Below are positions 1 to 7,831 of a DNA stretch of 11,105 nucleotides, piece by piece. The notes under the pieces are model-generated. The model was not told the DNA's origin and did no database searches. It saw only the letters and a program-made list of their open reading frames with translations. The stretch comes from Chloroflexota bacterium (lineage in GTDB: Bacteria > Chloroflexota > Anaerolineae > J102): the NCBI GenBank assembly GCA_013152695.1, contig JAADFV010000074.1:2902-14006 (forward strand). Direction: 5' to 3'. The first letter of the stretch is position 1; each line of letters starts with the position of its first letter. A program made the position numbers and the translations under genes.

Positions 1-659
1 TCGATTGCAACGACTTTGACTCGCTCGTCGACCGCCGAGAGGCTGGCAAAGCCGATGCTACCAGGGTGTGAAGCGACGTAGGCAACGATATCGGCGTCGT
101 TGGGAAGTACCCGTGCTGCCAAAGTGATGGGGTGATCAGGCATCCACACCTGCGTGAGCAGGGCAAAGGCTCCACTATCTTGATCACGTATCACCAGGCG
201 AATTGGTTCCATTTCCAGGCCGAAATCCTGCCAATTTTGCGCAGTTCCGCGCAAAATGCCCTGAATTTGGTGAGTACTGAGCGTGTCCAGGTCCAGGGTG
301 GGGGAGACAATCAGGGCCAGAGTATCGCTGGCTAAGGGAGTAAAACTAAAGTGGGAATAACGTTCTTCTGCGGTCGGATCGGTGATCAAGGCAAAATCGA
401 GAAGACCCTGATCCAATTCTCGCAGAGCTTGGCCGGAAGCGAGAGGCGTCCACTCCCAAAGGACTGGCTCACCCCGGCTTTTTTCAAAGCCCTCACGTAA
501 CTGCGGCCAAAGAGGGGCGAGAACGGGACTACCGGCACCGCGTAAGCTGGGGGGCTGCGGTGTAGGTGAGGGTGGAGGGGCTGCGCAGGCGCTCAGGCTC
601 AGGATCCACACCCAGGCGGCAAGGAGGGGGAGTAAAAAACCGAGCTGCCCGCGCCCCAC
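1..659 (-). CDS. PstS-like substrate-binding lipoprotein, C-terminus cut off by the window edge
   Basis: Periplasmic-binding-protein-like lipoprotein, probably the solute receptor of a phosphate-type ABC transporter. I translated it by hand from the minus strand, and 219 codons are visible. Residues 1-24 form a hydrophobic signal with an early Arg, ending in a lipobox Leu-Ser-Ala-Cys (residues 22-25), followed by a Pro-rich linker. Next comes a GAGSP segment, then further stretches matching the PstS/PBP-like layout: a LLDFALITD strand, an ILRGTAQNW segment, a VIRDQDSG segment (family: VxREEGSG) and PGSIGFASL near the visible end. The GTG start at 659 lies two bases after the uppP stop, which suggests translational coupling. 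An in-frame ATG at 707 would add residues in front of the signal peptide and is less likely. No transporter permease or ATPase is visible, so phosphate as the ligand is an inference. The missing C-terminus lies outside the window. Confidence 0.82.
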   Translation of the reverse strand, partial: MGRGQLGFLLPLLAAWVWILSLSACAAPPPSPTPQPPSLRGAGSPVLAPLWPQLREGFEKSRGEPVLWEWTPLASGQALRELDQGLLDFALITDPTAEERYSHFSFTPLASDTLALIVSPTLDLDTLSTHQIQGILRGTAQNWQDFGLEMEPIRLVIRDQDSGAFALLTQVWMPDHPITLAARVLPNDADIVAYVASHPGSIGFASLSAVDERVKVVAI

Positions 660-661
660 CC

Positions 662-1471
662 TCAGATAAGGATGGCGCGTACGATGGAGAGTAAAGCAAT
701 AGTCCATACGTAATAGGCAAAGATATTGAGCCTGTGATTCTGCAGATAGCGCATGAGGAAGCGAATAGAGAGAAAACCGGAGATGGTCGCGGCGAGGAAG
801 CCCAGGATCAAAGCTGTTCCCGAGGCATCATTGGCGCCCACGGTCAGTAAGTCTTTGAGTTTGAAGAGACCGGCGCCGAAAATGACCGGCGTGCCCAGGA
901 GGAATGAAAAACGGGCGGCTGAAGGACGGTCAAGACCGCGCACGAGACCGGCGGCGATGGTGCTGCCACTGCGGCTGATGCCGGGGGCGATGGCCAGAGC
1001 CTGCGCCAGCCCTATGATAACGGCATCACTCAGGCGGATACGTTCCAGGGGCAGGCCTTTGCCCCGCCAACGTTCGGCAAGGACTAGCAAAAAACCGGTA
1101 AAGATGAGAAACGTGGCAGCAGCCATTGGCTTGCCAAAAAGCGATTCAAAGAAATCATTGAGCAGATAGCCCAAAACCGCGGCAGGAATGCTACCGACGA
1201 TAATTGCCAGGAGGAGCTTGTCGGCTGCCGTCGAAAGCCGGCGCTGGCGCAAAATGCGCAAGAAGGCCAGGAATAGGTCCAGCCAATCACGCCAGAAGTA
1301 AGCTAACACTGCCAGCAGTGTACCCCAATGTAAGAGTGTGTCAAAAGCCAAACCGGGATGTTCCCAATTCAGCCACCACGGCAAAAGGACAAGATGACCG
1401 CTGGAACTGACAGGAAGAAATTCAGTCAAACCTTGTACGATTCCAAGGATAATTGCTTGAAGAATGGACAT
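662..1471 (-). CDS. uppP: Undecaprenyl-diphosphatase (UppP/BacA)
   Basis: Integral membrane phosphatase that converts undecaprenyl diphosphate to undecaprenyl phosphate, recycling the lipid carrier for peptidoglycan and other surface polymers. Members often confer bacitracin tolerance. At 269 aa it is close to the usual length (about 270). Both signature motifs are present: GLTEFLPVSSSGHL at residues 14-27, with the catalytic-region Glu17, and PGISRSGST at 163-171, with the conserved Arg167. Most of the remainder is hydrophobic helices. An AAGGAA ribosome-binding site lies about 8 nt upstream of the ATG. It sits 21 bp after the M20 peptidase gene and 2 bp before the lipoprotein gene, so it is likely co-transcribed with tgt. 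There are no missing key residues. Confidence 0.96.
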   Translation of the reverse strand: MSILQAIILGIVQGLTEFLPVSSSGHLVLLPWWLNWEHPGLAFDTLLHWGTLLAVLAYFWRDWLDLFLAFLRILRQRRLSTAADKLLLAIIVGSIPAAVLGYLLNDFFESLFGKPMAAATFLIFTGFLLVLAERWRGKGLPLERIRLSDAVIIGLAQALAIAPGISRSGSTIAAGLVRGLDRPSAARFSFLLGTPVIFGAGLFKLKDLLTVGANDASGTALILGFLAATISGFLSIRFLMRYLQNHRLNIFAYYVWTIALLSIVRAILI

Positions 1472-1492
1472 AAAGTTGGTTCCTTGAGGGGA

Positions 1493-2662
1493 TTAACGAG
1501 ACAACTGGCGCAATAGCCGGCAGGTCATGTCGCTAAGAAGGGCCGCACCAGTGGCTAAAACGTCTTCATTGATATCGAAGATGGGTGTATGGTGGGGGCG
1601 GGGTGTTTCATCGGCTCTGGCCCCGAGCAAGAACATGGCTCCCGGCGCCTTTCGCGTCATGTATCCAAAATCTTCGGCGCCCATCGACACCTCCACCGGC
1701 GCCAGGGCTTCTGGCCCAAGCACTTCCTGCACCGAATCCTTCATCAGCGCACAGATTTTAGGATCATTGTACATGGCCGCGTAGCCTGGATGAATCTTCA
1801 GGCTAAAATCACCCCCCAAGGCTCGTGCCACCTCTAAGGCCCGGCCTAATTCATCCCTTAATTGCTGACGTACCTCATCGCTGAAGCTCCGCATCGTTCC
1901 TGTGAGCGTCACCTGGCTGGGAATGACATTGGCGGCGCTGCCGGCATGAACCGAACCGATCGAGAGAGCGGCGGCTTCGGTGGGATCGATGCGCCGCGCC
2001 CGAATGCCGTTGATAGCATTGATCACCTGGGCGAGAATGAAGACGGGGTCTACACCTTCGTGGGGGTAGGCACCGTGGCCGCCATCGCCTTTGATCTGGA
2101 TGGTAAACGAATCTTCATTGGCAGAGGTATAGCCCTCATGCACCATGATTTTATTCGCTTCAAGCTTGCTATCGACATGGAGAGCGATGACAGCGTCGAC
2201 GCCTTCCAGGGCGCCATCTTCGATCATACGAATGGCGCCCGACTTGTCTTCATGATCCGATGCTTCTTCACTGGGTTGAAACAAGAAGCGAATTTGCCCC
2301 GGCGGTCGATCTTCCATCTCGCTGAGGAGCCTGGCAACCCCCAAAAGGATAGCCGTATGCGCGTCATGACCGCAGGCATGCATTACACCCGGTGTCTGCG
2401 AGGCGTAGGGTACATCATTTTCTTCCTGGATGGGCAGCGCGTCCATGTCGGCGCGGATGCCGATGACCGGCTTTCCCACACCCAAATAGCCGACCACACC
2501 CGTCTTACCTACGCCTGTTTGCACTTCGATACCCATTTCTGAAAGGGCTTGAGCCACAAGACTGGCCGTACGCTTCTCCCGAAAGCTGAGTTCGGGGTGC
2601 ATGTGGATATCACGGCGCCAGGCAATGAGTTGGTCGCGCAGAGTTTGGGCCTGTTCGAGCAT
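1493..2662 (-). CDS. M20-family metal-dependent amidohydrolase (aminoacylase/carboxypeptidase type)
   Basis: Cytosolic amidohydrolase of the M20D group (HipO/AmhX/IAA-amino-acid hydrolase type), which cleaves N-acyl amino acids or similar amides using two metal ions. The protein is 389 aa, typical for the group. Visible metal ligands are Cys97 and His99 in MHACGHD (94-100), Glu132-Glu133 in FQPSEEA, His162, and His358 in the C-terminal PHHTP motif. RADMDALP at 70-77 and the dimerisation-domain HGAYP with His196 also fit, as does GAEDFGYM starting at 328. There is no signal peptide. A GAGG ribosome-binding site precedes the ATG by about 6 nt. The gene follows tgt by 30 bp and precedes uppP by 21 bp. 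The exact substrate (hippurate, acetyl-amino acids, diaminopimelate derivatives) cannot be read from sequence. The cell-wall neighbours make an N-acyl-diaminopimelate substrate conceivable but not supported. Confidence 0.93.
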   Translation of the reverse strand: MLEQAQTLRDQLIAWRRDIHMHPELSFREKRTASLVAQALSEMGIEVQTGVGKTGVVGYLGVGKPVIGIRADMDALPIQEENDVPYASQTPGVMHACGHDAHTAILLGVARLLSEMEDRPPGQIRFLFQPSEEASDHEDKSGAIRMIEDGALEGVDAVIALHVDSKLEANKIMVHEGYTSANEDSFTIQIKGDGGHGAYPHEGVDPVFILAQVINAINGIRARRIDPTEAAALSIGSVHAGSAANVIPSQVTLTGTMRSFSDEVRQQLRDELGRALEVARALGGDFSLKIHPGYAAMYNDPKICALMKDSVQEVLGPEALAPVEVSMGAEDFGYMTRKAPGAMFLLGARADETPRPHHTPIFDINEDVLATGAALLSDMTCRLLRQLSR

Positions 2663-2692
2663 AGTGGACCTCGTTGTAAGGAGTAGGGATGA

Positions 2693-3829
2693 TTAGCTGC
2701 TGGCAGGGAGATAATCGGCTAGAAATGCTTCACGAAAGCTGGCAAAGCTTCCGGCGGCAATATGTTGGCGGATATCACTCATCAAACGCTGTAAGAAGCG
2801 CAAGTTATGCAAGGTCGTGAGCCGTAGACCCAAGATTTCCTTGGCACGAATCAAATGATGGACGTAGCCACTGCTAAAATGAGTGCAGGTATAGCAATCA
2901 CAACCTTGTTCCAGGGGTGAGAACTCATCAGCAAAGCGGGCATTGCGTAGATTGATACGGCCATGCCGCGTGAAAATGGCACCGTTGCGGGCGATGCGTG
3001 TGGGCAGGACACAGTCGAACAAATCAACGCCACGCGCCACGCCCTCGACAATATCATCCGGTGCCCCCACCCCCATGAGATAACGTGGGCGATCAGCCGG
3101 AATGGCGGGCATGACCTCATCGAGGGTCGCGTACATCTCGGCCTTGGTTTCCCCCACTGAAAGCCCGCCAATAGCGTAGCCCGGCAAATTCAGGCCGGCT
3201 AAAAACTCGGCGCTCTGCAGGCGCAAGTCAGGGAAAATGCCCCCCTGGATGATGCCAAAGAGGGCCTGATCCTGCGGTCGCTGCTGGTGGGCAGCGCAGC
3301 GCTCGGCCCAGGCATGGGTGCGGCGTAGTGCCTCTTCGTTGTAGGCGCGGTCGCGTGGGTCAGGGCATTCATCGAGGGCCATGATGATGTCTGCGCCAAG
3401 CTTAGCCTCGATTTCCATCACTTTTTCGGGGGTAAAACGGTGCCGGCTGCCATCGAGGTGTGACTTGAAGGTAACGCCATCGGCATCAACCTGGCGCAAA
3501 TCGCTGAGCGAAAAGACCTGAAAACCGCCACTATCGGTAAGAATAGGGCCATCCCACCCCATAAAGCTGTGGAGACCGCCAAAACGGGCGACTCGATCGG
3601 CGCCCGGGCGTAGGTAGAGATGGTAGGTATTGGCCAGCACCAACTCGGCGCCGAGATCGCGGACCTCCTCGGGTGTGAGCGTTTTTACTGTAGCCTGGGT
3701 ACCGACCGGAGCAAAAGCAGGCATGTGGATCTCGCCATGGGGAGTGCTAAAAACACCGAGGCGGGCATGTCCATCTTGCGCTTGAAGGGTATATTGAAAG
3801 GAAGTTGTCATCGTTGCCATGGGGGGCAT
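2693..3829 (-). CDS. tgt: Queuine/preQ1 tRNA-guanine transglycosylase
   Basis: Exchanges guanine at the wobble position (G34) of tRNAs with GUN anticodons for the queuosine precursor preQ1, a base-exchange step in queuosine biosynthesis. The protein is 378 aa, as expected. Counting from the ATG at 3829, the substrate-pocket motifs are TDSGGFQ with Asp99, ALDECP with Asp153, FGIIQGG at 191-197 and GGLSVGE at 221-227. The nucleophile is Asp272 in FDCVLPTR. Zinc ligands are Cys310, Cys312, Cys315 and His341, with the same spacing as in the Zymomonas enzyme. Start choice is uncertain: in-frame ATGs lie at 3829, 3820 and 3811 and none has a clear Shine-Dalgarno site. Homology begins just after the 3811 ATG. 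It is the first gene of the leftward operon and divergent from the carboxypeptidase. No queA or other queuosine gene is in view. Confidence 0.97.
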   Translation of the reverse strand: MPPMATMTTSFQYTLQAQDGHARLGVFSTPHGEIHMPAFAPVGTQATVKTLTPEEVRDLGAELVLANTYHLYLRPGADRVARFGGLHSFMGWDGPILTDSGGFQVFSLSDLRQVDADGVTFKSHLDGSRHRFTPEKVMEIEAKLGADIIMALDECPDPRDRAYNEEALRRTHAWAERCAAHQQRPQDQALFGIIQGGIFPDLRLQSAEFLAGLNLPGYAIGGLSVGETKAEMYATLDEVMPAIPADRPRYLMGVGAPDDIVEGVARGVDLFDCVLPTRIARNGAIFTRHGRINLRNARFADEFSPLEQGCDCYTCTHFSSGYVHHLIRAKEILGLRLTTLHNLRFLQRLMSDIRQHIAAGSFASFREAFLADYLPASS

Positions 3830-3919
3830 GTTCGTGCTACCATGCTTAGAGATTGAGGATAGGCTTTAGCGGCATGGAGATGATTCCCCGCCAAAGCATG
3901 TCTGCGATTGTATGCTGCT
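3830..3919. promoter_or_regulatory. Divergent intergenic region between tgt and the carboxypeptidase gene
   Basis: About 90 bp that must carry the promoters of both divergent operons. I see no hexamer pair good enough to name. A minus-strand TATCCT at 3856-3861 could be a -10 for tgt but lacks a recognisable -35. A perfect 7-bp inverted repeat (CATGCTT at 3841-3847, AAGCATG at 3894-3900) brackets the interval and could be an operator or chance. Neither flanking start codon has a strong ribosome-binding site. Confidence 0.4.
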
Positions 3920-5104
3920 ATGTCCTTAGCGTCAAATAGTCACCCCCCTCGTAAACACCTTTGGATACTCTTGCTGCTGGTCAGCCTGGCCCTCGGCAGC
4001 ATTGCCGCGGGGCCGCCCTATTTGCGCAGTGGCTACGACCAGCCTTTACGCCTCGCTCCCGCCGATATCCAGGCTTTGAGCGAGATCAAAGCCGGTCCCC
4101 AGATCGATGCTCTCGCCGCCATTATTGTGGATCGTCGCAGCAATACCGTGTTGTGGAGTCGAAATGCTGATATGGCAGTGCCCATGGCCAGTACCACCAA
4201 GCTCATGACTGCTTTGCTGGCATTACAGGTCTTACAGCCAGACGATGTCGTCGTCGTTTCATCGGCAGCGTTGGTGGGGAATGCCAGCATGGGTCTGCAG
4301 GCAGGCGAGCAGATTAGTGTGCGGGCCTTGCTGTACGGCGCCTTGATGGTCTCGGGTAATGACGCCGCTACCGAACTGGCCATTGCCGCGGCCGGAAATG
4401 TTCCCGCCTTTGTACAACGGATGAATGAGCAAGCGCTGGCTTGGGGGATGAAAGATACCCATTTCGTCAATCCCCATGGCCTCGATGCCCCCGGCCATGT
4501 TAGCAGCGCCCGTGATCTGGTAACTTTGGCGCAACATGTGTTGGAAAATCCCCTCTTGGCCGAAATCGTGGCAACGAGGCGGACCACGATTGCCGGCTAT
4601 ACCCTCGTTTCCACCAATCAATTATTGGGGACCTACGAGGGTGTTTACGGCGTCAAAACCGGCACTACCGATGCGGCAGGACAGGTTCTCATCGCCGCAG
4701 CACGCCGTCCCGGCGGTGACGTGATTACCGTCGTCCTGAATAGTCCCGACCGTTTTACTGAAACCACACGTCTTCTCGACTATTACTTCGAGCATTGGCG
4801 CTGGGTTACCATACAGCTTCGGCCTGATGTCCTCAATACGGTTCGCGGTCCCAATGGCAGTTTATTTGCCCTCACAGGACCCTCACGTCCCCTTTTGTTA
4901 GAGCGCTGGCAAATACCACAACTACGTCTCTACCGTTCCCTCAGTTTCGATCTCAATAGCCAGCCGGCTGGGCTTCTGCAAGTGTGGTTGGCTGAGCAAA
5001 AATTGCTGGAAACCCCCCTCGACTTCAAATTACTTCTGGCACCCACAACGGCTCCACACCCGACCACAGTGCCCAAGGCGACCCCTCTTTCATTCAGGAA
5101 ATAG
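3920..5104 (+). CDS. D-alanyl-D-alanine carboxypeptidase, peptidase S11 (DacA/DacF type)
   Basis: Penicillin-binding protein that removes the terminal D-Ala from peptidoglycan stem peptides outside the membrane, trimming cross-link donors. From the ATG at 3920 it is 394 aa. A basic stretch and hydrophobic segment at about residues 10-31 form a signal peptide or anchor. The serine-hydrolase triad motifs are all present: STTK (Ser91, Lys94), SGN (145-147) and KTG (246-248). From about residue 296 a beta-rich tail resembles the PBP5-like C-terminal domain. I see no obvious C-terminal amphipathic anchor. An upstream in-frame TTG at 3908 would add four residues. Neither start has a convincing ribosome-binding site. 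The next gene starts 4 bp after the stop, so it leads the operon dac-rluB-mtnA. Confidence 0.94.
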   Translation: MSLASNSHPPRKHLWILLLLVSLALGSIAAGPPYLRSGYDQPLRLAPADIQALSEIKAGPQIDALAAIIVDRRSNTVLWSRNADMAVPMASTTKLMTALLALQVLQPDDVVVVSSAALVGNASMGLQAGEQISVRALLYGALMVSGNDAATELAIAAAGNVPAFVQRMNEQALAWGMKDTHFVNPHGLDAPGHVSSARDLVTLAQHVLENPLLAEIVATRRTTIAGYTLVSTNQLLGTYEGVYGVKTGTTDAAGQVLIAAARRPGGDVITVVLNSPDRFTETTRLLDYYFEHWRWVTIQLRPDVLNTVRGPNGSLFALTGPSRPLLLERWQIPQLRLYRSLSFDLNSQPAGLLQVWLAEQKLLETPLDFKLLLAPTTAPHPTTVPKATPLSFRK

Positions 5105-5108
5105 ATTC

Positions 5109-5879
5109 ATGCGACTCAATAAATTTTTGGCACATGCCGGTGTAAGTTCACGCCGTGGTGCAGATGTACTCATCCAGGAAGGCCGGGTCCAGGTCAACGG
5201 TAAAACCGTTTATACCATGGGTATCCAGGTCGATCCAGACAAAGATGTGGTCACTTGCGATGGCAAGCCTGTTCACGTCCGCACGGCTGCACCCACGACC
5301 ATCCTTCTCAACAAACCGGCTGGCTATCTCTCCACACGCAACGATCCGCAGGGACGGCCAACTGTTTTTCAGCTAGTGCCACCAGAATTTCACTCGCTTT
5401 ATCCTGTGGGCCGTCTGGATTTGGACAGTGAGGGCCTGATTTTACTCACTAATGATGGTGATTTAACCTACCGGCTCACTCACGCCTCCTTTCATCATGA
5501 GAAAGAATACTGGGTGCAGATCAAAGGTTGGGCGCCGGAGCCGGCCTTGCGCAAATTGCGTAAAGGGGTGGAGATTGAGGATGGTATAGCACGGGCAAAA
5601 ATAGGTCGGTTGGAGCGCATACCCTTGGAACAGCGTTTCTGGCTTGAACCCAAGCCCACGCCCAACACCAGCTGGCTTATTTTCACCCTGGAAGAGGGAC
5701 GAAAACGCCAGATCCGCTACATGTGTCAGGCCATCGACCTGGAAATCAAGCGCCTCGTGCGCGTACGCATCGCTTCATTGCACATCGGTGATATGCGACC
5801 GGGCGAGTGGCGGCGTCCTACCAAACGTCAGCAGCGGGCAATCGCTGCCATCAAAGGCATGAAAGGAGAAAAACCATGA
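5109..5879 (+). CDS. rluB: RsuA/RluB/RluE-family rRNA pseudouridine synthase
   Basis: Isomerises a specific uridine in ribosomal RNA to pseudouridine, in the cytoplasm on the assembling ribosome. The protein is 256 aa. The N-terminal S4 RNA-binding domain covers about residues 1-50 (MRLNKFLAHAGVSSRR and the VQVNGKTV strand). The catalytic domain carries GRLDLDSEGLILLTNDGDL (101-119) with catalytic Asp104, the KEYWV segment (132-136) and EGRKRQIRYM (196-205). These place it in the RsuA/RluB subfamily. RluB (23S) is the likeliest assignment because of the intact S4 domain and genome frequency, but the exact uridine cannot be proved. An AGGAA site precedes the ATG. The stop overlaps the mtnA start as ATGA, giving tight coupling on both sides. 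Confidence 0.93.
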   Translation: MRLNKFLAHAGVSSRRGADVLIQEGRVQVNGKTVYTMGIQVDPDKDVVTCDGKPVHVRTAAPTTILLNKPAGYLSTRNDPQGRPTVFQLVPPEFHSLYPVGRLDLDSEGLILLTNDGDLTYRLTHASFHHEKEYWVQIKGWAPEPALRKLRKGVEIEDGIARAKIGRLERIPLEQRFWLEPKPTPNTSWLIFTLEEGRKRQIRYMCQAIDLEIKRLVRVRIASLHIGDMRPGEWRRPTKRQQRAIAAIKGMKGEKP

Positions 5880-6922
5880 CTTTTCGCAGTATCGCCTGGG
5901 TTGACGGCGTCGTACGCATGCTCGACCAGCGCCAACTCCCCCAGCGACTTGTTTACAACGATTATTCGCACTATGAAGAGGTTGCCGAAGCCATTCGTGC
6001 CATGGTGATCCGCGGCGCACCGGCGATCGGTGCCGCTGCTGCTTATGGTCTTGCCCTGGCTGCTGCTTCCTTGACCACCAAGGATGTGGCGGAGGCACGA
6101 TCAATGCTCGCCACCGCGGCCGAGACCTTGAAGGCGGCACGACCCACGGCCGTCAATCTGGCCTGGGCCGTCGACCGGGTCATGCAGCGTTTATCTGATC
6201 CCGAGCTGCGTACTGTAGCCGACTTGCAGCAAGCCGCCCTTACCGAGGCGCATGCCATTGCCGAAGAGGATGTGCGCATCAACCGCCAGATTGCGGAAAA
6301 CGCTTTCCCTCTCATCCCGCATGAAGCTGTGATCATTCACCATTGCAACACAGGTAGCCTTGCCACGGTCGATTACGGTACGGCTTTGGGAATCATTCGC
6401 ATGGCCCATGAACGTGGTAAAAAGGTATTTGTGTTGGTCGACGAAACGCGTCCTCGCTTACAAGGCGGTCGCCTTACAGCCTGGGAGTTACAGCAATATG
6501 GTGTACCCTTCAAAGTGATCGTCGATAGTGCTTCGGGCCATTTTATGCGCACCATGGGTGTAAATATGTGTGTGGTCGGCGCAGACCGTATCGCCGCCAA
6601 TGGCGATACAGCCAATAAGATTGGAACATATAACCTGGCGATTGTCGCCCACGAGCACGGTGTACCCTTCTATGTTGCCGCCCCTACCACCACCCTTGAT
6701 CTTTCCATCCCTAGCGGTGAACACATCCCCATCGAAGACCGCCCCGCCCGCGAAATAACGCATATTGGTCGATGTCAAATCACGCCGGAAGGCGCCGAAG
6801 TAGCCAATCCCGCTTTCGATGTGACCCCTGCTCGCTACATCACAGGCATTATTACTGAAGTTGGCATTGCCTACCCGCCCTTCTCTGTGACCTTGCAGCA
6901 CATGGTGGCAGCCAGGCCCTAA
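5876..6922 (+). CDS. mtnA: S-methyl-5-thioribose-1-phosphate isomerase
   Basis: Converts methylthioribose-1-phosphate to methylthioribulose-1-phosphate in the methionine salvage pathway, which recycles the methylthio group from methylthioadenosine. It is a 348-aa cytosolic eIF2B-like enzyme. Motifs include RGAPAIGAAAAYG starting at residue 46, HHCNTGSLA with catalytic Cys157, DETRPRLQGGRL, GADRIAANGDTANKIGT with catalytic Asp237, and VPFYVAAPTTTLD. The start is set at the ATG at 5876 because an AGGAG site lies about 8 nt upstream and the preceding gene's TGA overlaps it (ATGA). A longer in-frame reading from 5807 lies inside rluB and has no family similarity. It is the last gene of its operon, with a terminator following immediately. 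No other salvage gene is in the window. Confidence 0.96.
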   Translation: MTFRSIAWVDGVVRMLDQRQLPQRLVYNDYSHYEEVAEAIRAMVIRGAPAIGAAAAYGLALAAASLTTKDVAEARSMLATAAETLKAARPTAVNLAWAVDRVMQRLSDPELRTVADLQQAALTEAHAIAEEDVRINRQIAENAFPLIPHEAVIIHHCNTGSLATVDYGTALGIIRMAHERGKKVFVLVDETRPRLQGGRLTAWELQQYGVPFKVIVDSASGHFMRTMGVNMCVVGADRIAANGDTANKIGTYNLAIVAHEHGVPFYVAAPTTTLDLSIPSGEHIPIEDRPAREITHIGRCQITPEGAEVANPAFDVTPARYITGIITEVGIAYPPFSVTLQHMVAARP

Positions 6923-6927
6923 AAGAT

Positions 6928-6962
6928 AACCCCCTTGCTGCGGGTGAAGCAAGAGGGTTTTT
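6928..6962 (+). terminator. Intrinsic terminator after mtnA, probably bidirectional
   Basis: A 12-bp stem (6928-6939 with 6948-6959, one C-A mismatch) around an 8-nt loop, followed by a short T run, begins a few bases after the mtnA stop. Read on the opposite strand, the same stem is followed by an ATCTTTT tract, so it can also end transcription of the convergent bacterioferritin gene. Confidence 0.88.
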
Positions 6963-7000
6963 GCTGGGGGAGAAGAGGGACTGAGAGATGAACCAGCAGC

Positions 7001-7504
7001 CTAGGCCTCAGCTGCTCCTGCTGCCGCCGAGAGGGACTTGCTGCGCTCGATGGATTGTAGTGCCAGATAACGCTCGCCAAATTTGGCAATATTCTCCAGT
7101 TCAATGTCGTATTGGTCAAAATGACGTTCTTCATCCATGACGAGGTCTTCGAAAATCTTTTTCGAGGCCGAATCTGCATTGGCGGAGCATTCATTGGCCC
7201 AAAGGTTGTAGCTTCGGGCACTGTCCTCTTCCATTTTGCGGGCGAGGGCGAGCATGCCGCTTACAGTGTGGATCTTTTCAACTTCGGCTGAGGCCAGCAT
7301 TTCTACTTCTCCTTTCAGGAAAAGAACTCGTTCTGCAAGGATCTCGATATGCAGCATTTCCTCGATAGCTGTGCGTTTGAAAAGACCGGCTAGCAGATCG
7401 TAACCTTGATCGTCACAGTGAAAATGGAAGTACATGTACTGGTGAACAGCGGAAAGTTCATCGGCAATAGCTTTGTTCAGTAAGACAATACTTTTTTCGT
7501 GCAC
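7001..7504 (-). CDS. bfr: Bacterioferritin, heme-type with complete ferroxidase centre
   Basis: Iron-storage protein that forms a 24-subunit shell, oxidises Fe(II) at a di-iron site and stores it as mineral. From the GTG at 7504 it is 167 aa. The ferroxidase ligands Glu16, Glu49, His52, Glu92, Glu125 and His128 have exactly the spacing of E. coli Bfr (18, 51, 54, 94, 127, 130). Met50 matches the heme ligand Met52, so heme binding is expected. A short Ala/Ser-rich C-terminal tail follows the helical bundle. The GTG start is chosen because a perfect AGGAGG lies about 6 nt upstream and the protein then begins at the usual place. An in-frame ATG at 7549 would add 15 unsupported residues and has its purine tract too close. 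It is convergent with mtnA and has its own promoter about 250 nt upstream. Confidence 0.95.
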   Translation of the reverse strand: MHEKSIVLLNKAIADELSAVHQYMYFHFHCDDQGYDLLAGLFKRTAIEEMLHIEILAERVLFLKGEVEMLASAEVEKIHTVSGMLALARKMEEDSARSYNLWANECSANADSASKKIFEDLVMDEERHFDQYDIELENIAKFGERYLALQSIERSKSLSAAAGAAEA

Positions 7505-7758
7505 TTTTGGCCTCCTGTGTGCCGTATGAGCAATATGTGGTGTCGACATTCCTTACGAAACCGAGTCTGGTGAGGGCGCATTCAGGGCATACGCAGGAAT
7601 TCTGCGATTCACGGGCAACAAAATCCTCGCCAGCGTTTCATGATCAGGTGTTTCACCGGCTTGACTTGTGCAGGGCTTGTCTTAAGCCAGTCGAAGAGTG
7701 ATCCTTAAGGAAAGTATTTGGTATTGAGTTTGTGATTGTGCTTGTAGCACGCCTGGCC
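7505..7758 (-). promoter_or_regulatory. Long untranslated leader of the bacterioferritin gene
   Basis: About 250 nt separate the likely transcription start from the bfr start codon, with no credible gene between. Small dyads occur: CGCAG/CTGCG around GAATT at 7592-7606, a 10-bp palindrome TCCTTAAGGA at 7702-7711, and GGCTT/AAGCC near 7674-7688. I recognise no known riboswitch and no classical Fur box. The extent assumes the promoter at 7759-7787 is the one used. Confidence 0.45.
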
Positions 7759-7787
7759 ATTATACACTGGAAAAAGTAATCTGACGA
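7759..7787 (-). promoter_or_regulatory. Sigma-70-type promoter for bacterioferritin
   Basis: On the minus strand, a perfect -10 hexamer TATAAT (7759-7764) lies 17 bp downstream of TCGTCA (7782-7787), a 4/6 match to the -35 consensus. It falls in the gene-free stretch upstream of bfr and points at it. Confidence 0.6.
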
Positions 7788-7831
7788 ATATGTAGTTTCT
7801 TCTTTTGCCTCCTTTCCGCCGGTGGTTTGCC

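Noticed and set aside
1862..2542. A 226-codon plus-strand frame opposite the M20 hydrolase gene
   Set aside because: It is an antisense shadow of a well-conserved gene, with no family features of its own.
5807..5875. An upstream in-frame start giving mtnA 23 extra residues
   Set aside because: It lies inside rluB, lacks a ribosome-binding site and does not resemble the family. The ATG at 5876 has AGGAG upstream and an ATGA overlap.
7505..7549. An ATG start at 7549 for bacterioferritin
   Set aside because: Its purine tract abuts the ATG with no usable spacing. The GTG at 7504 has a perfect AGGAGG and gives the normal N-terminus.
7505..7650. A minus-strand frame encoding a short Cys-rich stretch (SCVCPECAL) that looked like a zinc-knuckle fragment
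   Set aside because: It has several stops just upstream, no start with a ribosome-binding site, and overlaps the bfr start in another frame.
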